From contig JAGODU010000028.1 of the NCBI GenBank assembly GCA_017998095.1, forward strand, positions 1-34,681: a stretch of 34,681 nucleotides of DNA, read 5' to 3'. Under the pieces are notes generated by a model. The model had not been told where the DNA came from, made no database searches, and saw nothing but the letters and a program-made list of their open reading frames with translations. Position 1 is the stretch's first letter; each line of letters starts with the position of its first letter. This DNA is from Prolixibacteraceae bacterium (GTDB taxonomy: Bacteria; Bacteroidota; Bacteroidia; Bacteroidales; Prolixibacteraceae). Position numbers and translations under genes: made by a program. This document shows, one piece after another, positions 17,407 to 25,266 of this stretch.

Positions 17407-20214
17407 TTATGAAATCAATTTTTCTTTAAGGTAATGTGCAGTATAAGATTCGTTACAATTAATTATTTCTTCCGGTGTACCGACCACAACAACATATCCG
17501 CCTTCATCTCCTCCCTCTGGACCAAGATCAATAATCCAGTCGGCTGATTTAATAACTTCAAGGTTGTGTTCTATAATTAATATTGTATGATTTCTCATTA
17601 GCAATGCATTAAATGAATTCAACAAATTCTTTATATCGTGGAAGTGAAGTCCGGTTGTTGGTTCATCGAAAATAAATAGTGTAGGATCATCGGTTTCCTT
17701 GGCAAGGAAAGAGGCTAGTTTAACCCTTTGGCTTTCACCACCAGACAATGTGCTTGATGATTGTCCGAGATGAATATATCCAAGTCCAACATCCTGTAGT
17801 GGTTTCAGCCTTTTATGGATTTTCTTTTCCAGACTGTTTTTGGTATTTCCAAAGAAAATCATTGCTTCATCAACTGTCATTTCAAGGATATCGAAAATAT
17901 TCTTTTCATTATATTTGACATCAAGGATATCTTCTTTGAATCTTTTCCCCCCACAGCTTTCACAAACAAGATATACATCGGCCATGAACTGCATTTCGAC
18001 TTTGATAACGCCTTCTCCCTGACATTCGTCACACCTTCCTCCTTCAACATTGAAAGAGAAGTGAGAAGGTTTTAATCCCATAACTTTTGAGCTTTGCTGA
18101 TCGGCCATCAAAGCGCGAATTTCATCGTATGCTTTGAGATAGGTAACTGGATTGGAACGGGATGATTTACCAATAGGATTCTGATCAACGAATTCAATAT
18201 TGTGCAGTAAATGTGTGTCTCCGGTAATGCGATCATGTTTTCCCGTTTTTTCCGACATTCCACCAAACTGTTTAGCTAAAGCTGGATAAAGGATTTGTTT
18301 TACAAGAGATGATTTTCCCGAACCGCTTACCCCGGTAATAACGGTCATTGCATTAAGAGGAATCTTGACTTCAATATTTTTAAGATTATTTTCTCTTGCT
18401 CCCGATATTTTGATATAGTTATTCCACTTCCTTCTTGTTGATGGGACTTCAATTTTTTCTTTACTGGTTATATATTTAGCAGTGAGGCTTATAGTGTCTT
18501 TTTTTAATTGTTCATGATCGCCGAAAAACATTATTTCACCTCCGAGGATACCTGCTTTTGGTCCTATATCAATAATTAAATCTGCAGCATTGATAATCTC
18601 CTCATCATGTTCAACAACGACAACAGTATTTCCAAGTTTTTTGAGCTTTTTCAAAACATCAATAAGTTTCTGAGTATCTCTTGAATGTAGTCCGATACTA
18701 GGCTCATCAAGAATATAAAGAGATCCGACAAGACCACTACCAAGAGAAGTCGCAAGGTTTATCCTTTGAGATTCGCCACCTGAAAGAGTGTTTGACAAGC
18801 GGTTGAGTGTAAGGTAGCTTAGTCCGACATCCATAAGGAAATCAATACGATTGTTTATTTCCTTCAGAAGTCGTCCCGATATTTTTTCATCATGTTCTGA
18901 AAGTTTAAGCTCAACAAAAAAAGTACGCAGATCGCTGACAGGCAGTAGTACTAATTCCTGAAGAGATTTACCGCTAACCTTAACGTAACCCGCTTCTTTT
19001 TTGAGTCGGGAGCCTTTGCAATCGGGGCAAACAGTTTTTCCTCTGTACCGGGCAAGCATAACCCGATACTGTATCTTGTAACTATTTTCTTCGACAAATT
19101 TGAAAAAAGAAGTTAATCCGGCAAACCACTTATTTCCAGTCCACAGCAAGTCTTTTTGTTCCTGAGTAAGTTCATAATAGGGTTTGTGAATAGGGAAGCC
19201 GAATTTGAAGGCATTATTGACGAGTTCATTTTTCCATTCACTCATTTTTTCACCTTTCCAGCAAACTATCGCTTCATCATAAACAGAAAGCATTTTATTT
19301 GGAATAACAAGGTCTTCGTCAATTCCAATTACTTTTCCGTATCCTTCACATTTCTGGCATGCACCGAGTGGATTATTGAAGCTGAACATGTCTGGTGTAG
19401 GTTCTTCGAATATTATTCCGTCGAGCTCAAATTTATGAGAAAAAGTTTCGGAAGAAATTATATTATCAGAAATAGTTTTGATTATACAAATGCCATGACC
19501 TTCGTTGAAAGCTGACTGGACAGAGTCGGACATCCGGCTTATCGTATCGTCGTCGTCATTGACGGTAAGGCGGTCGATTACAATATTAAAATCCTTTTTA
19601 TGATGAGGTATTTTTTCGATGAGATTGGCTGAGTCAATATTTAATATTTCTGCATCCAGTTCAAGGCGTGTATATCCTTGCTGGAAGAGCAGATTAATTT
19701 CATCTTCAAACTTTCGTCCCTTGTGGATAACCAAAGGAGAAAGGATAAGAGTTTTCGTCCCTTGTGGGAAAGAAAGCATATAATCAACGACATCGGAGAC
19801 ATCATTTTTTTTAACCTCTCTGTTAGAAACAGGAGAGATAGTTTTTCCAACCCTGGCAAAGAGAAGTTTCAGGTAATCGTATATTTCAGTTGATGTTCCT
19901 ACTGTAGAGCGGGGATTACGTGTGTTGACCTTTTGTTCGATAGCAATTGCAGGTGGAATACCTTTAATAAAATCGACCTCAGGTTTGTTGATTCTGCCAA
20001 GAAACTGGCGGGCATATGAAGAAAGGCTTTCAACATATCTTCTTTGTCCTTCAGCATAAAGAGTGTCAAAGGCAAGAGTTGATTTTCCTGATCCGGAAAC
20101 TCCAGTAATTACAACAAATTTATTCCTGGGTATTTTAAGTTCAATATTTTTAAGATTATGCAGCCTTGCTCCTTTGATATAAATATTCTCCTGAGAATTG
20201 ATTTTATCTGACAT
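17407..20214 (-). CDS. uvrA: UvrABC excinuclease subunit A
   Basis: The 935-aa ATPase recognises DNA damage in nucleotide excision repair and loads UvrB. Two ABC modules are complete: Walker A GVSGSGKS at 38-45 and 628-635, signatures LSGGESQ at 477-483 and 823-829, and Walker B ILDEPSIGLH and IFDEPTTGLH. Zinc-binding pairs are Cys286/Cys289 with Cys396/Cys399, and Cys728/Cys731 with Cys751/Cys754. The UvrB-binding insertion (about 130-245) is present, so it is a UvrA1-type protein rather than the shorter UvrA2. Length is normal. A minus-strand TAACTTTG box (20263-20270) lies about 50 bases upstream of the ATG, interleaved with the sigma-factor promoter. Confidence 0.97.
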   Translation of the reverse strand: MSDKINSQENIYIKGARLHNLKNIELKIPRNKFVVITGVSGSGKSTLAFDTLYAEGQRRYVESLSSYARQFLGRINKPEVDFIKGIPPAIAIEQKVNTRNPRSTVGTSTEIYDYLKLLFARVGKTISPVSNREVKKNDVSDVVDYMLSFPQGTKTLILSPLVIHKGRKFEDEINLLFQQGYTRLELDAEILNIDSANLIEKIPHHKKDFNIVIDRLTVNDDDDTISRMSDSVQSAFNEGHGICIIKTISDNIISSETFSHKFELDGIIFEEPTPDMFSFNNPLGACQKCEGYGKVIGIDEDLVIPNKMLSVYDEAIVCWKGEKMSEWKNELVNNAFKFGFPIHKPYYELTQEQKDLLWTGNKWFAGLTSFFKFVEENSYKIQYRVMLARYRGKTVCPDCKGSRLKKEAGYVKVSGKSLQELVLLPVSDLRTFFVELKLSEHDEKISGRLLKEINNRIDFLMDVGLSYLTLNRLSNTLSGGESQRINLATSLGSGLVGSLYILDEPSIGLHSRDTQKLIDVLKKLKKLGNTVVVVEHDEEIINAADLIIDIGPKAGILGGEIMFFGDHEQLKKDTISLTAKYITSKEKIEVPSTRRKWNNYIKISGARENNLKNIEVKIPLNAMTVITGVSGSGKSSLVKQILYPALAKQFGGMSEKTGKHDRITGDTHLLHNIEFVDQNPIGKSSRSNPVTYLKAYDEIRALMADQQSSKVMGLKPSHFSFNVEGGRCDECQGEGVIKVEMQFMADVYLVCESCGGKRFKEDILDVKYNEKNIFDILEMTVDEAMIFFGNTKNSLEKKIHKRLKPLQDVGLGYIHLGQSSSTLSGGESQRVKLASFLAKETDDPTLFIFDEPTTGLHFHDIKNLLNSFNALLMRNHTILIIEHNLEVIKSADWIIDLGPEGGDEGGYVVVVGTPEEIINCNESYTAHYLKEKLIS

Positions 20215-20228
20215 TTAATTAAAAATTA

Positions 20229-20259
20229 TTTGCTGATTTCACAAAAATGCTTATTTTTG
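20229..20259 (+). promoter_or_regulatory. Promoter of the ECF sigma gene
   Basis: TTTG (20229-20232) and TATTTTTG (20252-20259) match the primary-sigma -33/-7 consensus with a 19-base spacer. The leader would be about 85 bases. This is a housekeeping-type promoter; no ECF autoregulatory element was recognised. Confidence 0.75.
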
Positions 20260-20262
20260 GTG

Positions 20263-20270
20263 CAAAGTTA
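20263..20270 (-). promoter_or_regulatory. -7 box of uvrA
   Basis: On the minus strand TAACTTTG (20263-20270) fits TAnnTTTG, 49 bases before the uvrA ATG. It is separated by only 3 bases from the plus-strand -7 box of the sigma gene. No good -33 TTTG was seen. Confidence 0.5.
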
Positions 20271-20349
20271 ACATTTTGTTTCACCATTTAATAATAGGAG
20301 ATATCTTATCGAAGCAACTCTACCTTAATTAACTTCTAAAAATAAGGTT

Positions 20350-20943
20350 ATGATCGACAGACTTAATCTGAGCGATAATGAGTTGGTAGAAAGATATTTA
20401 AGTGGTGACAATTCCTCACTTGAAATTCTCATTAATCGTCACAAAGACAAAGTTTATTCTTACATTTTAGTTACTGTAAAGAACATGCATCTTGCTGAAG
20501 ATATTCTTCAGGATACATTTATTAAAGTAATTCGTTCCTTAAACTTGGGTAAGTATACCGAAAACGGGAAATTTATTTCCTGGGTAATGAGGATAGCCCA
20601 CAATCTGATAATAGATCATTATCGGAGAGAAAAGAACATGAATACTTTTTCAAATGATGGTTCTGAAATTGACTTCTTCAATTCACCTAAGTTTTCAGAT
20701 GTAAATATTGAAGACATGATGATATCTGATCAGATATTAAATGATGTACGTGATCTTGTTGAAGAGCTTCCGGATGATCAGAAGCAGGTAGTTGTCATGC
20801 GTCATTACATGGGTTTGAGTTTCAAGGAAATAGCAGATCAGACAGGGGTTAGTATCAATACTGCTTTGGGCAGAATGCGTTATGCACTGATTAATTTGCG
20901 TAAGATTATTTCAGAAAAAGGACTCATTCTTACCAAATTTTAA
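20350..20943 (+). CDS. ECF-type RNA polymerase sigma factor
   Basis: The 197-aa protein has sigma region 2 (about 24-95, with DILQDTFIKVIRSL and FISWVMRIAHNLIIDHYRR) and region 4 (about 132-188, with LPDDQKQVVVMRHYMGLSFKEIADQTGVSINTA forming the helix-turn-helix). Regions 1 and 3 are absent, as in group 4 sigma factors. No anti-sigma gene is adjacent, unlike the FecI/FecR type of polysaccharide or iron systems; the next gene encodes a 70-aa unknown protein. The upstream promoter is of the housekeeping type. A general stress-like role resembling the single-gene ECF factors of Bacteroidota is possible but is inference. Confidence 0.92.
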   Translation: MIDRLNLSDNELVERYLSGDNSSLEILINRHKDKVYSYILVTVKNMHLAEDILQDTFIKVIRSLNLGKYTENGKFISWVMRIAHNLIIDHYRREKNMNTFSNDGSEIDFFNSPKFSDVNIEDMMISDQILNDVRDLVEELPDDQKQVVVMRHYMGLSFKEIADQTGVSINTALGRMRYALINLRKIISEKGLILTKF

Positions 20944-20966
20944 AAAAAAATATTTTTTGTCACAAT

Positions 20967-21030
20967 ATTTTCCTCATAGCATCGTTTTAGTGATATAAAA
21001 CAATAATTAAAAGATGCCTATGAGGAAAAT
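20967..21030 (+). promoter_or_regulatory. Hairpin enclosing the start codon of the 70-aa gene
   Basis: Bases 20967-20983 pair with 21013-21030 over 17 base pairs with one bulged base. The right arm contains both candidate start codons (ATG at 21014 and 21020). The loop holds a further stem, GTTTTA (20984-20989) with TAAAAC (20996-21001). Formation in RNA would block ribosome access; opening would expose the start. A translational switch or an operator are both possible. Confidence 0.6.
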
Positions 21031-21226
21031 TTCTACCCTGCAATTTTACTTTAACATATCAGATCCGGACAATAATACTACTCATATGAAAGAGTATAGT
21101 GATGAAACAGCATATCCTGTTTATAAAGCACCGGAACGTTGTGTTGAAAATATTATGAATTTTGCTCGTTCCTACAAAGTTGTTGAAACAAAGTCAACAG
21201 GAAAAGTAGAAATGTTGCTGAACTAA
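21014..21226 (+). CDS. Unknown 70-aa protein
   Basis: The 70-aa product is not assigned to a family. It is charged, has no signal peptide or membrane segment, and the C-terminal half is amphipathic (APERCVENIMNFARSYKVVETKSTGKVEMLLN). The single Cys lies in that half. It follows the ECF sigma gene by 70 bases and is closed by a strong terminator at 21245-21282. Its start codon is inside a 17-bp hairpin. ATG at 21014 or two codons later at 21020 may be used. Short length, its own terminator and ordinary codon use support a real gene. It could be a partner of the sigma factor, but only position suggests this. Confidence 0.65.
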   Translation: MPMRKISTLQFYFNISDPDNNTTHMKEYSDETAYPVYKAPERCVENIMNFARSYKVVETKSTGKVEMLLN

Positions 21227-21244
21227 ATCAATTGGTTGGTGATT

Positions 21245-21282
21245 AAAAGTGGCAATAAATTTTTAAATTTATTGCCACTTTT
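21245..21282 (+). terminator. Rho-independent terminator after the 70-aa gene
   Basis: Arms 21245-21262 and 21265-21282 are perfect 18-base reverse complements, giving a GTGGCAATAAA-type stem and a T-rich 3' side (TTTTCTTT). It lies 19 bases after the stop. Its presence rules out an upstream start for the zinc-ribbon gene. Confidence 0.85.
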
Positions 21283-21298
21283 CTTTAATAAATATACT

Positions 21299-21511
21299 AT
21301 GAACACTCAAAGTTATAAATGTGTTAAATGTGGTAGCACCGATTATCTTGTTGAAGAAATCAGAACAACAGGAGGCGCTTTGGCAAAGTTTTTCGATGTG
21401 CAGAATAAAAAGTTCACAGTGGTTTCATGTACGCGTTGTGGTTATTCTGAACTATACCGCAGAACTACATCTACAATAGGGAATGTTGTTGATTTCCTTG
21501 CAGGAGGATAA
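21299..21511 (+). CDS. Zinc-ribbon nucleic-acid-binding protein
   Basis: The 70-aa protein has two CxxC knuckles, Cys8/Cys11 in YKCVKCGSTD and Cys46/Cys49 in VVSCTRCGYSE, that would bind one zinc ion. The core EIRTTGGALAKFFDVQNKKFTVVSC matches the COG3478/DUF2082 family of predicted nucleic-acid-binding zinc ribbons. The C-terminus (GNVVDFLAGG) is glycine-rich. The ATG at 21299 is chosen because an in-frame GTG-type extension back to 21236 would run through the terminator. Target and role are unknown. It lies between the 70-aa gene and pfp and is likely a separate transcription unit. Confidence 0.8.
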   Translation: MNTQSYKCVKCGSTDYLVEEIRTTGGALAKFFDVQNKKFTVVSCTRCGYSELYRRTTSTIGNVVDFLAGG

Positions 21512-21648
21512 TGAATCAGGTTAATTAATTGTTTTTTGATTCTGCTGGAAAACTGTTAATTGTAAAAAATTGATATATTAATAAATCAATTTGATTATTT
21601 TTAGCCGTTTTTAGAAAATAACTGTGTCTTATAATAACAAGTAATAAA

Positions 21649-23301
21649 ATGGCAATTAGTGCATTACAAAAAGAAAGGGCAAAATATCAGCCTAAACTCC
21701 CAAAAGCTTTAAAAGGAAACGTAAAGGTTGTTGAAGGGAAGAATACTCAATCAGTAGCCGATCAGGCAGATATCAATAAATTGTTCCCTAACACTTATGG
21801 TTTACCAATGATCACTTTTGAGTCTTCTGAAGTAAAGAATCAATTACCTGCAATCAATGTGGGTGTTATATTATCAGGAGGTCAGGCTCCCGGAGGTCAT
21901 AACGTTATTTCAGGAATATTCGATGGCTTGAAATCATTAAATCCTGCTAATAAATTATATGGTTTTCTTGGTGGTCCCGGTGGTTTTGTAGAAAACAAAT
22001 ATGTTGAATTAACTTCCGATATTATTGATGAATACAGGAATACAGGAGGATTTGACATTATAGGTTCAGGCCGTACCAAGCTTGAAGAAAAATCACAGTT
22101 TGACAAAGGACTTGAAAACTGTAAGGCACTTGCCATAAATGCAGTAGTTGTAATCGGAGGTGATGATTCAAATACGAATGCTTGTGTTCTTGCAGAATAT
22201 TATTCAAGCATTAAATCCGGTGTTCAGGTTATTGGCTGTCCAAAGACAATTGACGGTGACCTTAAAAATGAAATGATAGAAACATCTTTTGGTTTTGATA
22301 CTGCTTGTAAAGTATATTCAGAACTAATCGGTAATATAATGAGAGATGCTAATTCAGCTAAGAAATACTGGCATTTCATTAAGTTAATGGGTCGTTCAGC
22401 TTCTCATATTGCTCTTGAATGTGCATTACAGACACACCCAAATGTTTGCCTTATCTCTGAAGAGGTAGCTTCTAAAAAGCAGACTTTATCAGAAGTAGTT
22501 GATTATATTTCAGATGTAATCGCAAAACGTGCTGAAAAAGGTTTGAACTATGGTATTGTTCTGATTCCTGAAGGATTGATTGAATTCATTCCTGAAATGA
22601 ATACTCTTATTTCAGAGCTTAATGAGTTACTTGCTGAAGGAACTGCAACAGCTCAGGCATTCCAGCATGTAAAGAAATCGCACAGGGTAGACTGGATTGC
22701 TGAAAAACTTTCGCCTGCTTCATCTATTGTTTTCCGTTCATTACCTGAAGGAATTGCAAACCAGCTTACACTTGACCGTGATCCTCATGGAAACGTACAG
22801 GTATCAAAGATTGAAACTGAAAAGCTTTTGGTAGAAATGGTTGATTCAGAATTAGCAGAAAGGAAACTTGAGAATAAGTATGCTGGTAAATTCGGTTCAC
22901 AAAACCACTTCTTCGGATATGAAGGACGGTGTGCTGCTCCTTCAAATTTTGATGCTGATTATTGCTATTCACTTGGCTTTAACGCTGCAATGCTTATTGC
23001 TAATGGTAAAACAGGCTATATGTCATCTATCAGAAACACAACAGCTCCTGCTGAAGAATGGATTGCAGGTGGTGTACCAATTACAATGATGATGAATATG
23101 GAACGTCGTCACGGCCATATGAAACCCGTTATACAAAAAGCATTGGTTGAACTTGATGGAAAACCATTCACTTATTTTGCTTCACAACGTGAAATGTGGG
23201 CAGAAGAAACTGATTTTGTTTATCCCGGACCAATACAGTACTTCGGCCCAAGTGAAGTATGTGACAGGGTGTCTGAAACATTAAAGCTTGAGAAAGCTTA
23301 A
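21649..23301 (+). CDS. pfp: Diphosphate--fructose-6-phosphate 1-phosphotransferase (PPi-PFK)
   Basis: The 550-aa enzyme phosphorylates fructose-6-phosphate using pyrophosphate and works reversibly in glycolysis and gluconeogenesis. The phosphate-donor site reads GGDDSNTNA (170-178), where Asp in place of the ATP-PFK Gly marks PPi use, and [10 protein letters not shown] (198-207) carries the catalytic Asp. [12 protein letters not shown] (74-85) is the PPi-binding loop. Length and motifs fit the long clade II PPi-PFK of Bacteroidota. It has no clear TAnnTTTG box in the 137-base upstream gap. It ends at a bidirectional terminator shared with the convergent hydrolase gene. Confidence 0.95.
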   Translation: MAISALQKERAKYQPKLPKALKGNVKVVEGKNTQSVADQADINKLFPNTYGLPMITFESSEVKNQLPAINVGVILSGGQAPGGHNVISGIFDGLKSLNPANKLYGFLGGPGGFVENKYVELTSDIIDEYRNTGGFDIIGSGRTKLEEKSQFDKGLENCKALAINAVVVIGGDDSNTNACVLAEYYSSIKSGVQVIGCPKTIDGDLKNEMIETSFGFDTACKVYSELIGNIMRDANSAKKYWHFIKLMGRSASHIALECALQTHPNVCLISEEVASKKQTLSEVVDYISDVIAKRAEKGLNYGIVLIPEGLIEFIPEMNTLISELNELLAEGTATAQAFQHVKKSHRVDWIAEKLSPASSIVFRSLPEGIANQLTLDRDPHGNVQVSKIETEKLLVEMVDSELAERKLENKYAGKFGSQNHFFGYEGRCAAPSNFDADYCYSLGFNAAMLIANGKTGYMSSIRNTTAPAEEWIAGGVPITMMMNMERRHGHMKPVIQKALVELDGKPFTYFASQREMWAEETDFVYPGPIQYFGPSEVCDRVSETLKLEKA

Positions 23302-23311
23302 ATCAATATAA

Positions 23312-23346
23312 AAAATAGGCTGCCATTTCTAACAGCCTATTTTTTT
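23312..23346. terminator. Bidirectional terminator between pfp and the hydrolase gene
   Basis: Arms 23312-23322 and 23333-23343 pair (core AATAGGCTG / CAGCCTATT), with a 10-base loop. A T run follows on the plus strand to 23346 and an A run precedes on the other side, giving a U tract in each direction. It overlaps the last codon of the minus-strand gene. Confidence 0.85.
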
Positions 23347-25225
23347 ATTCAATATTAATTGCTTTAAATGAATGTGGCGGAAGGCTTATTGAATAAATAT
23401 ATTTTTCTTTTCCTGTTTGTCTTCCCCAAAATCTCTCTGGTTCACGTATTGTTGAAGAATAAAAAGTTCCATTTAGCAAATCTCGTAAAGTTTTATTCTT
23501 CTCTTCCAAAACAATCTTAACTTCAGTTTCTGCATTATTAAATGAATGGAGAACAAGAGTATTGTTGTCATATAAAAACATTGATACCATTGATTCTCCT
23601 TCAAATGTTATCTTTAATTTTTTAAAGAATAATTCCCTGATTTTATTTAATACTTCAACCGGGAAGTTGTATAAATCAGAAAAATTATCAGGAATGACAA
23701 TTACATATAAAGTTGCATTTCCATATTTGCACTGATGAAGGATAGGCCAGCCGGTGCTGCCGTTTATGCCGGAAATTATTTCCCATGAATCATTGGTTTT
23801 ATATTCAACTTGTGGGATCATAATTGCAGTCTTACCATTTACAATATTCCTGTTAATCAGATATTCACTAACAAAAGCTTTTCGTTGTGTAATCCTTAAA
23901 TCAACAATCGTATTTAATCCTTTATCCTGTATCGCATTCAATAGCCCGGACGTGATGATTACATCTTTACCTTTTTCAAGCCGGGACTTTATTTTATCTA
24001 CAATATGAGGATCAGTATTTGCTTGTTCAGTAAGTATAATTATTTCATCTTCTTCAGGAAAATAAGGAACTATATCCATTGGAATGCCAATCATACCAAA
24101 ATAATTCTGAAGAAAATCTTCCCCCGGAGAATGGAATGGCTTATAACTTTTAATGCCATAAGGATTACCAAGTTTAGAAAATAATGGAGTAACCTTTTCA
24201 ATAGAGTAACCGGCAGCTCTGGCTATGGTAGTAGGGTTTGTAATGCTGCCATTTGTAATAACCGGTTTCATCATCTCCTCTGTATTGAAAGATTCTTTGC
24301 CGGAATTCCAAACTGATATCCACTCATTACGAAGAGGAATAAGCATTTGTCTGTAATCAAAAAGGGTAATTTCAGGTGCTTTTGAAAATAAAGTAAGCCA
24401 AATTTGTTCAGCATAACGTTCGTAAAATCTCATTCCACCTGTGTCAACCCATCCTCCGCCGTTTTTGCCAGGTTTAAGGTTGTAGAAATATCTGAAAACC
24501 AAATAACTCAGGTAAGGTTGCAGATGTTGATTGCTTAAAACAGCATCCCTTGTTTCTGTTCCTGTATAAAGACCATCAAAAATTAAAGGTTCTGTTTCTA
24601 GGTTAAATCCCAAAGAATGAAAATGGTCATACCAGTTTGGATATTTAATAATCACCTTTACATCAGGATTTATTTTCCTTGCCGGATTAACAATATCTTC
24701 TTTTGCTGCATCAGTCATAAGATCAAGCCTGTAGTCAGTCCAGTTTCTATCGCCCCTGCCTTTTATACAATGTTCACATTTACAGTTGGTGAAGAAGAAA
24801 TCATCGAGAATAATTTCATCAAAGAATTCAGCAGTGTATTCAATTATCTCTTTTGCCTTGTTCCTGATTTCAGGATTTGAATAGCAAAAAGTCTGGAATT
24901 GATTGCTTTCATCTATTGTGTATGTGATACCCCCTGCTACTTCAAGACCTTTAGATTTGAAGAAGCGAATAGCTTTATCAAGCACAGTGCGGTCGACGAT
25001 TAAAAGATCCCTGTGAGTTTCAAGATAAATTTTATCAACCTTTATCTGACCCGAAATTTCTTTCCAAGTTGACTCCAGCCATTCATCATCAGCCATTTTC
25101 TGTACTTCATAGGCACGAGTATAAATGGCAGTTTTGAAACCTCCCGGCATTGTTTGAGAAAACAGACAAGAGGGTAAAAATAACAGGAAAAGAATAATAA
25201 TGTTGAATATTGAGAACCTGGTCAT
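23345..25225 (-). CDS. Putative secreted TIM-barrel glycosidase, family unassigned
   Basis: The 626-aa secreted protein (hydrophobic N-terminus to about residue 23) is not assigned with confidence. The N-terminal part (about 28-345) alternates strands and helices like a TIM barrel, with EIILDDFFF (Asp141, Asp142) at a strand end. Cys114 and Cys148/Cys150/Cys153 (NCKCEHC) match the spacing of the zinc cluster of GH42 beta-galactosidases. The middle (about 350-560) resembles the GATase-like trimerisation domain of that clan, and a small beta domain follows. A GH42 acid/base motif was not seen. It lies 41 bases after GH97 in the same operon. A glycoside hydrolase active on galactose- or arabinose-containing oligosaccharides is a reasonable guess. 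Confidence 0.6.
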   Translation of the reverse strand: MTRFSIFNIIILFLLFLPSCLFSQTMPGGFKTAIYTRAYEVQKMADDEWLESTWKEISGQIKVDKIYLETHRDLLIVDRTVLDKAIRFFKSKGLEVAGGITYTIDESNQFQTFCYSNPEIRNKAKEIIEYTAEFFDEIILDDFFFTNCKCEHCIKGRGDRNWTDYRLDLMTDAAKEDIVNPARKINPDVKVIIKYPNWYDHFHSLGFNLETEPLIFDGLYTGTETRDAVLSNQHLQPYLSYLVFRYFYNLKPGKNGGGWVDTGGMRFYERYAEQIWLTLFSKAPEITLFDYRQMLIPLRNEWISVWNSGKESFNTEEMMKPVITNGSITNPTTIARAAGYSIEKVTPLFSKLGNPYGIKSYKPFHSPGEDFLQNYFGMIGIPMDIVPYFPEEDEIIILTEQANTDPHIVDKIKSRLEKGKDVIITSGLLNAIQDKGLNTIVDLRITQRKAFVSEYLINRNIVNGKTAIMIPQVEYKTNDSWEIISGINGSTGWPILHQCKYGNATLYVIVIPDNFSDLYNFPVEVLNKIRELFFKKLKITFEGESMVSMFLYDNNTLVLHSFNNAETEVKIVLEEKNKTLRDLLNGTFYSSTIREPERFWGRQTGKEKYIYSISLPPHSFKAINIE

Positions 25226-25266
25226 TATTCAAAAAGTTAAAGGGTTATTATCAGAAATCAGATTTA

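Noticed and set aside
20941..20960. Terminator after the sigma gene from the A-run/T-run pair
   Set aside because: The AAAAAATATTTTTT palindrome contains no GC pair and is too weak to call.
21236..21298. 21-residue N-terminal extension of the zinc-ribbon protein
   Set aside because: The extension is the terminator hairpin of the previous gene read as codons, and the family begins near the ATG at 21299.
21512..21542. Terminator after the zinc-ribbon gene (GAATCA/TGATTC)
   Set aside because: Only six base pairs with an 18-base loop and no T run; too weak to call.
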